DNA of 64,000 nucleotides from Atrina japonica (taxonomy: Eukaryota > Mollusca > Bivalvia > Pterioida > Pinnidae): the NCBI GenBank assembly GCA_030159075.1, contig BROG01000262.1:62001-126000 (forward strand), read 5' to 3'. Shown in pieces: positions 1-35,394 of this stretch (positions within the stretch are counted from its first letter, which is position 1; each line of letters opens with the position of its first letter). The notes under the pieces are model-generated. The model searched no databases, had not been told where the DNA came from, and saw only the letters and a program-made list of their open reading frames with translations. A program made the translations under genes and the position numbers.

Positions 1-1135
1 TAGATAAGGAGAAAAATACCGACGTAGATGCGTTTGGTGACATAAGGACAGTGAGAATGTTGATACACCAGTGTTTTATATTGGTCTTTGGTGTGGAACC
101 CTGCAAATATAAAAAAAATATATCAATTTCTTACTTCTGGTTTATAAAGAACGCTTAAAGATGTTGGCTTTTAAGTTTACATTATTACGGTTTGTCATTG
201 GAGATGTCTGACCTTGGCATTGTAGTTATTCTCTCTATGTGCTAATTGGCCTATTTGTCAGAAAAAGTCGTCATTATATTCTATAAAAATGTTAAGTAAT
301 TATATACCAGAACAAATAAAGATCTTTGATCATCTTGAGTTGCTTTCAGGTACCATGGAGGATTAAGCATCCCCTGACACAGAGAGTGACACCTCTAACA
401 TTGTGTTAGCTATGAAATACGTTGTAATGCTATTGGACCCCTTGCTATCGAATCTTCCGCCGTTTAAAAGTGCTGTCGACTGAGTCAGTAAGCAGATCTA
501 TAAATAGATATAAACGTAAACAAGACCCAGATCTCACATCGGAAATCAGTCTTGCAAATGGATAGTGAATAAGTAAACACGTTCTCCTTATGATCATTAT
601 ACTTTCTTTTTGTCTATGTATTTGAGATTGACCACGTAAAATTCACTCACGTATGTATTTTTAGAAGGCAAGCTACTCCATTAGAAAAAACAGGTTATTC
701 AGATTTCAAAGGTACGTATTACTTATTATGAGATTAAATTAGCACGTTACAAGTAAACGCCGATTTTTCTTCCCTGGTGGAAATATTTTCGTAAGTCTTT
801 GAACCGCTACATGTATAAATGTATCAAGCTATGACTAAAATATACATAATTAGTATATGGTGGGTGAACATGAACGTAAACAGTTTGACATTTATCAATG
901 CTGGCTATATAACGTACGCTTCAGATATATTTATTTCAATGTTGATGTGTATAAGTGTACCTTTTTGGTTGAACAAATAGTATGTTAACACACTCGGGCC
1001 ACTTGGTAATGACTATGCATTTAATTTCATTTAAATATAATATACAATATTTCATTCCTACATGTCGCGGTTTATACAACCAGGAAATGATTTGTTAGAG
1101 AAAGTGTTGATATATATTATTTTCCATATATTTTT

Positions 1136-1221
<86 letters not shown>

Positions 1222-1232
1222 ATTTTATAGGT
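1..1232. other. Upstream flank of the first CYP4 gene, no gene seen
   Basis: AT-rich sequence with no supportable coding exon. A short piece near 348-376 resembles the dispersed repeat called DR1 below (the CCATGGAGGA...TAAGCATCCC core). The bases just before the P450 start codon (AATTTTATAG at 1221-1230) look like a splice acceptor, so a 5' untranslated exon may lie in this stretch, but I cannot place it. I see no convincing TATA box or initiator. Confidence 0.5.
1139..1219. repeat. (TA)n microsatellite
   Basis: About 40 uninterrupted TA units. It ends 14 bases before the ATG of the first CYP4 gene and 12 bases before an acceptor-like AG. The reading frames through it (YIYIYI) are repeat artefacts. 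Confidence 0.97.
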
Positions 1233-10898
<9,666 letters not shown>

Positions 10899-10962
10899 CA
10901 GTTTACAAGGAAGGGAACAAGATGTAGATAGATGTATTTGACTTTGCAAATGTATAAAGACT

Positions 10963-10968
10963 ATTAAA
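10963..10968 (+). terminator. Candidate polyadenylation signal, CYP4 copy 1
   Basis: ATTAAA 65 bases after the TAG stop of CYP4 copy 1, the nearest good match to a poly(A) signal. No transcript evidence. Confidence 0.45.
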
Positions 10969-11248
10969 GCAATTAATTAGTGGTAGACACAACTGCTGTT
11001 TACAATATAAAAAATATACCTATGTTAACCGTTAGGAAGTGCAGAATTGGACAACTCGGGTCTCAGGGAAAGTCTAAAATCAGGTGTATTGGCTGAGTAA
11101 GCATTCCCAGATAATTAAACTGTGTAGTAATAATCCCGAAGAAACATTTCAGTGTGGATTAACGCAACATAGAGATTTTAACTTTCCAGTGGAATGCAAC
11201 AAACGTTTTAATTTGTACTATATGTTTGCGTTACGCCCACTTTAAAGA

Positions 11249-11421
11249 GGCATAAAAAATCTTATATTCCTATATATTTGGTGAAAATAAGGTCAAGTTC
11301 AGTGTGGTATTCATATACAAATAGTAAGGTTGAGTTAATCAACTGCAAGTGAAAAAGTGCCAGACCTGGGTTTCTTAAGCAATTTTCACAAAATATATAG
11401 AAATTTAACAATTTTTATGCC
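11249..11421. mobile_element. MITE-like element with GGCATAAAAA terminal inverted repeats
   Basis: The ends are GGCATAAAAAATCTTATATT and, inverted, GGCATAAAAATTG. The inner sequence includes GGTATTCATATACAAATAG and CAGACCTGGGTTTC. A full second copy in opposite orientation lies at 39239-39425 and a partial one at 11612-11703. No clear target duplication. Confidence 0.8.
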
Positions 11422-11509
11422 TGTATATTTCTTTTTTTTTTGTTTTTGTTACTTTGTATCTATCTAAGTAGTAAAAAAAAGAAAAATAGTTTTGGAAAAA
11501 AACCACAGC

Positions 11510-11702
11510 CAATGCCCCTTTGGCAGCACAAATTATAGTGAAATGATATTACTCAAGCTTACATAAAATATTACTGTAAACAAGAAGTCGTGTCGTTAAC
11601 CAGACTCCAATGTGTTATTCATATACAAATAATAAGGTTGAGTTAATCTATTGCGAGTGAAAAAGCAATTTTCACTAAATATATAGGAATTTAACAATTT
11701 TA

Positions 11703-11703
<1 letters not shown>
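11510..11703. mobile_element. Nested repeat fragments
   Basis: The part at about 11520-11610 repeats 10450-10550 (both contain AAGAAGTCGTGTCGTTAACC). It is joined directly to a partial copy of the GGCATAAAAA MITE (11612-11703). This marks a composite or rearranged insertion downstream of CYP4 copy 1. Confidence 0.65.
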
Positions 11704-11705
<2 letters not shown>

Positions 11706-11770
<65 letters not shown>

Positions 11771-11793
11771 TCATATTATATATATATATATAT
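11706..11793. repeat. (TA)n microsatellite
   Basis: TA run to 11762, then a duplicated TATTGTTGTTTCATAT segment with another short TA run. Confidence 0.93.
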
Positions 11794-13600
11794 TGTTGTT
11801 TCATATCAATCTAAAAAAAAAATTGAAAAACACAGCTAATGCCCCTTAATTTCAAGCCACAACTGAATTTAAGATTGAACTAGTCTCTCAGACATTTATA
11901 TTAAATTCAAACTCAACTGATGAAGTCTTATTGACAGAAACGATCGTCTTGGGCATTTGTATAACTATAACTTTGGTATTGTAAATAATATTTATAAACA
12001 TCATCTCAGTTTTACAGTCCCATACGTAAACATAGATAGCTTCCAATGTCTTCCGATGGAACAACAGAGTATGTAGGCAAAACGTTGAGTGATAAGGTTT
12101 TCCGATATATTATCAATAAAAACTTTTGTCCTTAATCGGACATAAACAACTTTTTCTGACTTGAAAACAAACTTATGTAATCATAACAATGTCCTTGGAA
12201 AATTAGGTTGCTGGTTTACCACGAAGAAAGAAAAAACAACAATAAAATTCGGAGAAAACGGAAGTGATCGCAAGGATAAGATTTAAAACACAATTTTAAA
12301 CTGACAGCATCGTTTAAAACATTCTCCTGTCAATGTAACAATTCGGTTTACCAGGGATCAGGCTTCTTGAGATGATGTTGTGTTCGACTGTAACAAATTG
12401 ATAAGTTCTTCCTCTAGATATTAACAATAGTCAAAATTTGGTATTTCCTTGTTTCTTTGCTCGGGGATTTTAATTGTTATTTATCTATTTTGCTGGATTT
12501 TTTTTTATCATCAAATGAATATTTTATTAACGCATTCAATTTTCTTTTAAACATTCATGATAAGAAAAGTGTTTTCTTTAAAAATTCGAAAAAGTCGATT
12601 TATGATTTGGACAAGTTACTTTTGCTATGGGACAAATGAATAAAATCCTTATTGTCCTGGAAATATCCGTAAATGAAAAACAAATTTTCTCCACTGACCA
12701 GATGACGAGTGGTTTTTCTGCACTAAACTGCATACCTGATCATTGCATATTCCTGTTTATTGCATAGGAACTCAAAACACAAAACCATTTCCTATTTTTT
12801 ACATGATAAATATTTTTTTTAATTAACCGAAGAATTCCTGTTAATTGCATAAAGTATTCCCCAAAATGAGGGAAAATGTACTGATTACGGTAAAAGGTTA
12901 TGTGTGGACATACTATTTACATAGAAATAAGAGCATATCAAACTAAGTTTTATGAAACTTTTGCTTTTATTTCATTATTTTACTCTAATGCTTAATGAGG
13001 TCCCAATACTAGTGTACCTAGGATGTTTATAATAGTATTATACACATAACTAAAAGGACAATTGAATATAAATCATCATTGTTCACTAAAATGCTCTATT
13101 CCTGTTAATTGAATATTCCTGTTATTTGCATAATTTTGGCTATGCAATTAAGGGGAATCCACCGTATTTTAAAACTTCAAGACCAAACTTTGCTTTGACA
13201 TAGGCGAAATTTCGAGATAAAAACTTTAAATATCCAGAGTAAAAGTAGTATATATACAGGGAGAAATTGGGGCCGGCCGTTCGACTTTGACATAACAGGA
13301 ATTTTGACTCATCCGATTTCGACATCTGGAAATTCTGCCGTATATTATTTTTTATTATGAACCGTTTTCATTTAAATGGATGTGGATTTTTAACCCCTCT
13401 CGCAGTACTATCAAAAGAAATAAATGAAATAAAGAATAAAATAAATCTTTGACTCTACTTTTGCATGTTGTGTTTATAATTCATCTTTGACGTATATTAC
13501 GGGTTGTTGTTTAAAATTCGAATATTGAAATGAGTGAAATCTCAACCAAACATATCACCAATTATAAAAAGTCCAAGAATGCTGAGAAAGATTATATTTG
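11794..13600. other. Intergenic, no gene seen
   Basis: AT-rich. TTCCTGTTAATTGCATA-like strings recur at about 12748, 12836 and 13100-13130, which suggests a decayed repeat. Open frames here (for example 12457-12639) are short, low in complexity and resemble nothing I recognise. Confidence 0.5.
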
Positions 13601-13601
13601 G

Positions 13602-13603
<2 letters not shown>

Positions 13604-13694
<91 letters not shown>
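13604..13694. repeat. (TA)n microsatellite
   Basis: About 45 uninterrupted TA units between the two CYP4 genes. Confidence 0.97.
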
Positions 13695-13697
<3 letters not shown>

Positions 13698-13920
13698 TCG
13701 ACCGTAAGTGATCTTTTCAGTAATTGTTACGCATATAATAATCTCCTCGTTAATGCAAAATGAAAATATCCTGTCCTATCCTCACCTGTCATAGTTGGTT
13801 ATACTTTATCTAAATATGTCAAACATTTATTTGGCTCCTGGCCTCGTGGGCCACTTGAGAAAAATATAAGTTCAAGCCTTGTAGAATTTATAATTCTTCA
13901 GAAATTGATGAATGTTGTTG

Positions 13921-13937
13921 CCCCCCCCCCCCCCCCC
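13921..13937. repeat. Poly(C) run
   Basis: Seventeen consecutive C residues in an otherwise AT-rich context, followed closely by an A run at 13960-13970. The length is likely unreliable in sequencing. Confidence 0.9.
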
Positions 13938-14004
13938 ATGACCACTGCCTTGCCAGCCACAAAAAAAAAAACATTTTCGAGTTGTCCGATTCCGTTCAGT
14001 TTCG

Positions 14005-14350
14005 TCACAGTAGTCTGTACTTAGACTACGTGACGTCATTTGAAAGTTGGGCAAGGTCGATTCAGGTTATGTAACATTTTCATTGACGATTTTCGGCAAT
14101 ATCTTATTTCACTTCATCTGCGAGGAATTAATTTTATTTAGATTATCCCTCTTGTACATATGCAAAGTGTCATCACTTTCCTGTAATCAAATTTTCAAAT
14201 CTGGCACCTATTACTTCATGATATTAATATCTCTGATCATATAGACGATAAACTGCTTATCAGGAATATATTAATGTCCTACTTTGCTCTATGGAACCGT
14301 ACTCTATTATGACGAATCGTGACGTAACAAGACAACTCGAAAATGGTCTA
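14005..14350. mobile_element. Dispersed repeat DR2, uninterrupted copy
   Basis: Paralogue of the copy at 6285-6905 without the SINE, so it serves as the empty-site reference for that insertion. No terminal inverted repeats or coding potential recognised. Confidence 0.7.
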
Positions 14351-14915
14351 TTGCAAAAATTAAAAATATATTTGGAAAATTAAAGATAAGATTATTTAGA
14401 TCACAAGAAGTACCATTGTAATGGTCCTAGTCAATTCAAATTATAAAGTAAATTTGTAAACCAATCAATCATTAAAATACAAAAGTACTGATACAGCATC
14501 AGTGAAAGACAAAACAGTATTTACTGTATGTCCTGTATCCTGTCATAAGATATTTCAGTTTGTTTGATCATGGTTTAAATTTTTCTAAATATTTTTGTTT
14601 TGATAAAATTAATGTTCCTGCTCTTTCATTTTCATTTTGAAATGCAATAGATTCATCACCGTGTTTCCTACTATTTGTTCCATTGAGAATAAATAATGGA
14701 TTCTTTTTAACAGAATGGATTTATTTCATTTTCCGTTGGTATGGATTAATCACTCTAATACCTAGGACACTACTATGTTAAAATTAACAGGTTATCGTCA
14801 AAACATATTATTTAATTAGTCCCCTGGACAAGCAGACTGTGACTTAGACAATAGTATAAAGCTGTGATACCACTGTCGAAATGTGTAGAGCAATACACAC
14901 ACTGACTGCTAGACA

Positions 14916-16255
14916 TATATCATCCCGGGTCGTCAGAGGCTAAGAACCGGATCGGACATAAAGAACGCATAGCGATATCAGAAGAGCTTGTATTTTCTGG
15001 ACAAATGGATATCTAAAAGTATAGAATTAATGGATATCATGACAAAATAACTTTTCAATGTTTTATATATTCTTCGGATACTTTCCTTTCTGTTGTTGTC
15101 GTTTATTACCGAGTGTTTCGAATAGTCTGAGCACTACTTACTCGTCATTTCAATTCCTAGATAACCTACAAAAGATCGTATGACATTGGTACCCATGTCA
15201 GATTGAAGATTTGTTACAATTACCACGTTAATATGATAAGGGTGTTCACATTTGGATACAAAATTCGCGGAGGCAATTTCTTGTTAAACACACAGAACAT
15301 GGAGGAAGGATACGCGGAACAAAATAAAAGAATACATGATCGGTGCTGTCCATTTAATTTTTTCGGGCTAAAACTGTACGGAATTTCGTTTGGTCGATAT
15401 TACCTCATTTTTATAAAGTCAAACAATGTTTCACAATTAATGCCAAATTATTCTATTGTGTCTCGCAATGGCAACATTGTATCTACAATGCATCAGATTT
15501 GATTCTCACGTCCTTGCAGTATAAAATGACAAGAAGGAAATGTGGTCGAACAATTTTATCATTTCTTACACCGATACCTCAAAATAAGAAAAAATGAAAT
15601 TTTCCAAAGTACTCTATCAAAATTGCATTCGTAGGAAAATCGAGCTTGGAATAAGTCACATATGTTGTGCAAATGTCATCTTAAAACCGGTGTATTGAAT
15701 GTGGCTATAATGTGACTGAACTGAACTTGACATTGAGTCATTTGTGTCCCTGATGAAATGATTTTCCGTGTCCCACAGTATAATTTCTCGGTTTTTGTTT
15801 TGCTTCCAAATGTTATTATGTTAACGTATATATAACGTATAACGTAACCACATTAACGTGGTAATTATAACAAATCTACAAGTCTGACATACCAATTTCA
15901 TATAATCTTTGGGGTTATATGGGAATTGAACTGCCAAGTACGTAGAGGTCAGTCTATTCAGAGTAGTTTGTAATAAACGACAACATCAAGGAATGACCAA
16001 AGATAACGAACTTCCTTGATGAAACAATAGTCTTGTTGGATTAATACAGAGCATTGAAAAGTACTTTTCGTTAAGATGATCATAAATTGATATAATTTAT
16101 CTTTTAGATATTCATTTGTCCAGAAGGTACAAGCTTGTATCTTTTGGTTTGAAAACAGAAAAAAAACTCAACCTTAATCTCTGCCGCCCGATATTACTCT
16201 GCATCCTTTGTGTCCGTTACGGTTCTTTGTCTCTGAAGACCTGGTGTCTATATGA
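14916..16255. mobile_element. Long diverged inverted repeat, about 1.3 kb
   Basis: Left arm about 14916-15235, right arm about 15845-16255. Paired landmarks: AAGAACCGGATCGGACA with the inverse of TGTCCGTTACGGTTCTT; TCTGGACAAATGGATATCT with the inverse of AGATATTCATTTGTCCAGA; TTGTCGTTTATTAC with the inverse of GTAATAAACGACAA; TTACCACGTTAATATG with the inverse of CATTAACGTGGTAA. The right arm has extra bases near 16150-16200. The core of about 0.6 kb has only a short, unrecognised open frame (15203-15502). Either an old foldback transposon or an inverted duplication. Confidence 0.75.
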
Positions 16256-16826
16256 GCTTCTGGAAAATCCTTAGATGACACCAGGTGCCATGGAATGATC
16301 CCTTGTTTACAAATCACATTCATCACACCAAAACAAGGGACTTTTAGTGCAGATGGTTTAAATTACTGTTTCATAGGCACCAATGATCCATCTAGTTCTT
16401 GTCACGTTGTAAGTGTGTATGTGTGTGTCCGATTAATAGCATCCGTTTTGTATTTGTTATTGCACTTTTCGGAGAGATAGGATGTAGAAAAAGATAGCAT
16501 GAATGATTCTTTCCTCGTCGTCAAAAAGATCAAAAGGGAGAACAGTGCATGACGAGTTAGATTGGTATTTGAGATAAATAAGATTTTTCTCTCACAAAAA
16601 TATGTGGAAATGTTTGCAAAAATGATCCTGTCAATAATGTATGGGAAACCCTATTACAAACTCCTGCATTATTCGATCACGTATTTATTGATACACTCTA
16701 GGTACCAGAGTACTTTTAAATCCAGAGTCATTGATTTTTCTCATAGCAAACCAACCAACCGTAACAAAAGGTAGATTTAAATTTTACGAAATAGACGTCC
16801 ATATTGAAACGGTGTTTTGTTTTTAA

Positions 16827-16923
16827 ATGTCAATATATACTCTGAGATTACCCCTGCCATTCACAGGAAATATTATTTTGATTATCTTTCTCCTCGTTCT
16901 GGCCAGAATATGTCAGAAGAACT
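16827..16923 (+). other. Orphan exon-like segment with a signal-anchor sequence
   Basis: An ATG at 16827 opens a frame whose core NIILIIFLLVLARICQKN is a hydrophobic stretch followed by basic residues. It runs into a consensus donor GTAAGT at 16924. The layout resembles first exons of membrane-anchored P450s, and it sits between two P450 genes, but no following exon is recognisable. Could be chance. Confidence 0.25.
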
Positions 16924-17334
16924 GTAAGTACTTTTATGTTTATAATCTGAACGCAATTTTGTCTGTAGTTAAGTAAATAGAAACTTGTGTATCTATTAAT
17001 CGATGAAACTTATTATAACATACATATAAATCATCGTACTACTCATGAGTATCTGTAACATGCATACTGAGGTAATATATAAATACGTACATTGGCCTTT
17101 ATATTAATCGGGGGTCGTTTCAAAATAGATATCTATGTCACATCAATTTATAGGCCTATCACTCTTTCGACAAAAATTTGACTAGTATGTTTGTCGCATC
17201 TGTAACGCTATGGTACTTCAGTTTGAACGGTTTTACTTCAAAATATACGCGTTGGTAATGTTGCTTTCAATTAATGAGTATAGAAAATCAGGAAATTAAG
17301 TCTCATTGTAGATTATGAAATTTGGAATAGTATT

Positions 17335-17577
17335 TTACACCACATTCAACAATTTTTCAGTTATATCGTGGCGCCCAGTTTCTAATTACGGAGGAGAGAA
17401 TCCGGTTACAATGTACCCGGGATGAGAACACCGACATTGAGCAAGTAAACTAGCAAACATTATCACAAAAAACCAGCTTAGGTTCCAGCGGGACTCGAAC
17501 CTGTGCTGACATGAAGTGAGAGACTTCATGGTTCAAAAGGCAATGCTCTAAAAACTCGACCACGGAGGTCCCCAGGT
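17335..17577 (-). mobile_element. tRNA-derived SINE, family 1
   Basis: On the minus strand it starts with GACCTCCGTGGTCGAGTTTT (box A region) and contains CAGGTTCGAGTCCCGC (box B), with a loop TGAAGTCTCTCACTTCATG. The 3' body matches the copies at 2771 and 62487. It is the best preserved head of the family in this window and resembles a long-variable-arm tRNA. Confidence 0.82.
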
Positions 17578-17599
17578 CAGGAAATGCATGGATCTGTGT

Positions 17600-17865
17600 T
17601 ATATGCCTATATAACTTCTATGCCTGAATATAACTTGCATTTCTATGTATAAGGTTAACTCCTATCCCTAAATATAGCGTAAACTCCCCTACCTGGATAT
17701 AACATAAACTCATATGCCTGGATATAACGTAAACTAGTATGCTTTAATTTAACATAACGTAAACTCTCATGCCTGGATATAACGTAAATTCCGATTTTAT
17801 GTTAAATCATATCATGCCTTTATATAACACAAACTCTTGCATCTGGCTATAACGTCAACTGCGTA
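17600..17865. repeat. Minisatellite, unit about 26 bp
   Basis: Diverged tandem copies of GCCTGGATATAACGTAAACT with a CCTAT-like spacer, about 9-10 units. Confidence 0.8.
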
Positions 17866-17879
17866 TGAATTCCAATCAG

Positions 17880-18680
17880 GTGAACCGCTCACCGTGACTC
17901 AGACTAAAAGTCAGTTCACCTCGAAACATAAAGACCCCTTGATCGATTTCTTGTACTGGATCATGCCAAGTAATATTGAAATGTAATGTAAATGTAAGAA
18001 AAGCGCTTTGCATAATAAGTGAAAGACTTGACACATGAAAGAACTTTCATTGCATATATATAAACTATGTCACTTTACCTATAGCTGATAACTATTTCCA
18101 TAGAAGTGTAAATTCATAGCCTGACTTAAAATAAGAACATGAATACAACGTAACTATCCTGGAAGTTGTACATCAATAGACAAGTACATGTACAATACAT
18201 GCAGGTAATCTTTAGAGAATAGATTCACATGATTTGTTGTCTATTTGGCAAAATTGAGAATGAAAACACACAATGATGATTAGATTTTTTGTTTAATGAT
18301 TAAAATCGCTCAGTTAAAATATAAACTGTGCTGCCGGACATTTCTTAAAGGATCTTCAATATATTTGCATCGCAAAGTCATGAAAAATAAACTATTTTAT
18401 TTAAGAATACCATTTCAAACATCATGATTTATTTTTGTAGAATGTAGTAGGTAAAAATATTCGTGAAAAATCACTGTTATTACAAATTTGTGAATAATAA
18501 GATTCAAATTAATGTAGTTTTCGTAAAACGGTCCTAAGTTTTGTTTTAATGTAAATAAAGTTTTACTTAGGAATTGCGACTTATTTTAAACAGTTTCAAT
18601 TACTTTTCGTGGCTTTCTTCAGTTTGTCAGAAAACACTAAACGTATTATGCCCTCTACAAATAAAAAGCGCTTGGGATCA
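17880..18680. other. Intergenic, nothing recognised
   Basis: AT-rich sequence with no coding signal, no RNA gene and no repeat that I can link to others in the window. Confidence 0.4.
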
Positions 18681-18689
18681 ATATTTTAA

Positions 18690-18895
18690 ATCTTTTGTGT
18701 GACGAGGATTTATTCCTGAGTTATTTAATTTCAATTTGACTGTGGACTCGTAACGATTGCACACTCGTCCATGGCACCTGATCCCACCTCTGGATTTTCA
18801 GAAGCAAGTGTTTGTCCATTGTTCACCAGATCTGTATGTTTGTCTTCTGGACATTCTGGATTGATACTTTGGTATCTGTGGGTTTTTATATTTGT
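18690..18895 (-). mobile_element. Dispersed repeat DR1 copy
   Basis: Reverse-oriented copy with the blocks GTGACGAGGATTTATTCCTG, CCATGGCACCTGATCCCACC, TGTCCATTGTTCACCAGAT and ACTTTGGTATCTG. It is among the more complete DR1 copies. Confidence 0.8.
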
Positions 18896-19663
18896 AAAAT
18901 TGTGTAATGATGTGTCTCTTCAAATCACGATGTTTTAACATTTATTTCTTTTGTAGTATACTTTAGCATATGATAAAAACCGTAAAACAATATAAAACTC
19001 TGGTGAATATTGCAAAATGGACGTCTGGAAATCCGGGCGATGAAATCAGGTCAAATAGGAACAATCATTGTTGATACCTGTTGTTAGTCGATAGTCACAT
19101 TCTAAAAAAGTAAGATCAAAGTAAACTCTTGTCCACAATCTGTCAGAGTCCCAATATGGATGAGGCCGTAGACGTTTATGTTTAACACTGTGTTTTAATC
19201 ATCAACCCTAAAGTAAAATTTAGACTCTCCCAATAATTAATAGTATGCTACACTGTCACAATATGGGGTAAACGAGTTATTATTGCACGTAGAAACATTG
19301 TAAAATTTGTTTCGGTTTTACATGTACACTCCCTGACTTCTGACAGTATATTTTACTATGGTTTCAGTAGTTATTAAATCACTCAGTGAATACTTTTAGT
19401 TACTAGATATATTTTAGATGCATTGTTGAAAATCCTAACACAATGAATATGTAATAATTACTCTCAATTTTAAAGTCATTTTCTTTATACTTGTCACGAC
19501 AGGAAAAGTTAATCTTATCTTCGAAGATATAGTGAATCGATGTGGATTCGTACTACAATATAGAAGCACCAGAACTCACGGCGTCGGGAAAAGTAGCTGA
19601 TAGAACCTGCGGAAGAAGGTAAACATTAGCACAGAATCAAAATTCTAAAGATTAATTACTGTA

Positions 19664-20070
19664 AATCCGGTTTTATTCGCGAAAAGTTCGCGGCAGCTCT
19701 TGCTTGATTAAATAAAATTATCGCTTAAATTTTTAACCTGATATTTAATTTGACACTTAAAGGTACAATGCAATGTACTTATGCTTTGTTTTAACCAACT
19801 GACATCCAAGAGAATGACAAATTTTAGATATATTTTTTGATATTTATTGTGACTTCACATCAGAACACGGGTGTACGGAGGACAAATTTTGTAATGTAGA
19901 AGTATGACAAAATGGACATTCGGAATCGCGAAAATATCATCTCGCGAATAAATTTAAATCCAGGTTTTTCGCGAAAATAAAGTCCCGTGAAATGTTCTTA
20001 TTTTCAAGAATGTATAGTCCTCCACCTGCGGCATATTGCCAATATATATAAATTGACAAAAACACCAATC
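19664..20070. mobile_element. Possible decayed TIR element
   Basis: Begins ACTGTAAATCCGGTTTTATT and carries inverted CGCGAATAAA and TTTATTCGCG motifs near both ends (about 19672 and 19943). The match is weak and the boundary uncertain. Open frames on both strands here (20097-20345 plus, 19937-20269 minus) are not recognised. Confidence 0.35.
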
Positions 20071-20356
20071 TACCTGAGACGTTTGTCTGACAAAATATGG
20101 TGAGTCCTGTATTAAGATATGCAATAGATTTGGTCCAAAAAATAAAATTAACAATGGGAAATACCTCAGAAAATAAGGATGGTAAGAGCGAAATTTTGTT
20201 TGTGAGCCTAGGTGAAGAAATAAGGAAGATATGGCTCGGACAAATCAAAAGGACGGATGGATACAACACCTTGTTCTTGGTAATCTATTTTATAGATTTG
20301 AAATTAATGTTATCTGTTATCGTTTTTTTTTTAAATATTTTGTAGGAAAATAAATT

Positions 20357-34025
<13,669 letters not shown>

Positions 34026-34324
34026 TTTTTCCCTCTTGTTTACATTATTCAATTGTAGTTTATTTAATTTTATGATCTTTTCAAATTCATCTAAAGAACT
34101 TTTTATATGTTGTTTTTTATTTTTATCAACATTTTGGTATAGATATTGCAAAATATTAAGTAATTTTCTGTTAATTAAGAAAAACTATGGTAATAATTTA
34201 TTCCATTGTTTCCAGGTGTCATTTCCAGGAATCTGTATCATTTTGTCATCTAAAATTTTATGACCGCCGTTATCGAGATAAAGTATATCCAGACATGGTG
34301 TAATCATTTGATATACCGTCTAAG

Positions 34325-34515
34325 ACGGTATGTATAAACAGAATCAGTGATGTGAGAGTTGGACAAACAAGTACCTCTGGAAATCCAGGTGAGATCAGGT
34401 GTCATGGAGGAGTAAGCATCACCTGTTGACCGGTCACACCCGTCGCAAGTCCACAGTCAAATTAAAAAAAAAATAAGTGAGGAATAAATCCTCGTCACAA
34501 TTATAATTGTGTCAC
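34325..34515 (+). mobile_element. Dispersed repeat DR1 copy
   Basis: Ordered DR1 blocks, including ACCTCTGGAAATCCAGGTGA, ATGGAGGAGTAAGCATCACC, GACCGGTCACACCCG and GAGGAATAAATCCTCGTC. It lies downstream of CYP4 copy 2, and its AATAAA could act as a poly(A) signal. Confidence 0.85.
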
Positions 34516-34700
34516 AATTTGTTCGTGTCTAGAGCAGACGTATTTTATAGCCAATGCAAATCTATATACCGGTATTTTTATTATATTATTGTATTATTAA
34601 ATCTTTTTATAATTGTTCTTACTGTATTAGATAAGCTTGTTGTTAGGATTGCTTTTTAAAAACATTGTCCATAGTTACTATTTCATTGTCATTTATTAGT

Positions 34701-34877
34701 TACTGTATACAAGGTTATTTTCGCCCCATGTTATTTTCGCCCTAATGTACTTACAAATGGTTTCGTCCCGTTTTCGATTCGCCCAGACTTTTATTATTAA
34801 AAATAGATGAATTTACCATTTTGAATTCGCCCACTGACGATGGGGCGAAAGGGGCGAAAATTTCCCAGTATGCAGTA
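34701..34877. mobile_element. MITE-like element with TACTGTATAC / TTTTCGCCCC ends
   Basis: The left end TACTGTATACAAGG and TTATTTTCGCCCC are mirrored by GGGGCGAAAATTTCCC and ATGCAGTA at the right end. 177 bp with no coding capacity. Its last base coincides with the A of an ATG opening a short frame. Confidence 0.8.
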
Positions 34878-35083
34878 TGTCTTCATCGGAATTAAATTCA
34901 GATTTTGAGGAATCTGGGAACAAATGGGTCCCTGGAACAGATCTTAGTGATTCCTTTGAAAGCCTTTTTCCAGAGCCACAAGGGGTCATGCTCGAACCTG
35001 TGCTATCAGCTGCTCTTACAAAACCGGGGCAGTCAGATGAAGATGATTTAACCTCTCTAATAAACGGGTGGGACGGGCTCTAG
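34877..35083 (+). CDS. Short acidic open frame, unrecognised
   Basis: 68 codons rich in Ser, Glu, Asp and Pro (for example DLSDSFESLFPEPQG), followed by a TAG. The composition is more protein-like than that of nearby noise frames. It lies between a MITE and Ty3/gypsy debris, so it may be a fragment of a retroelement frame or a captured exon. I do not recognise it. Confidence 0.25.
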   Translation: MSSSELNSDFEESGNKWVPGTDLSDSFESLFPEPQGVMLEPVLSAALTKPGQSDEDDLTSLINGWDGL

Positions 35084-35394
35084 ATCTAGAACAAGAAAAT
35101 TTTGGGTGTAAGAACATACGCCAAGTCTATAAAATGGATACCCTGAATGTCTGACTCAAATACACTTGGCTATAACATGTATAAAGAGCGTCTGCATGGG
35201 TGTCCCTATGAGGGTGTGTCCACTAGTGCTCTGGAGATTGTGCCAGGTCCATCTAGTAGATCGCAAATGTCTTGATACTCAAACTGATGACATGACTTAT
35301 CATATCCCTTGTAAATATTATAAATAATACCAAAGTTATAATGCTCAAAACGATTGTAAACAATGTTACGACTGCTAATATGCTTGTAATCAAA

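Noticed and set aside
15203..15502. 99-codon open frame in the inverted repeat core
   Set aside because: No recognisable motif, and it lies within repeat-derived DNA. Not supported as a gene.
17335..17577. Possible functional tRNA gene
   Set aside because: Boxes A and B are present but the stems are imperfect, and the sequence continues into a repeat body shared with other loci, so it is a SINE head.
20097..20345. Open frame just upstream of CYP4 copy 2, and its antisense frame
   Set aside because: It does not join in frame to the P450 start and overlaps a probable decayed TIR element. No family recognised.
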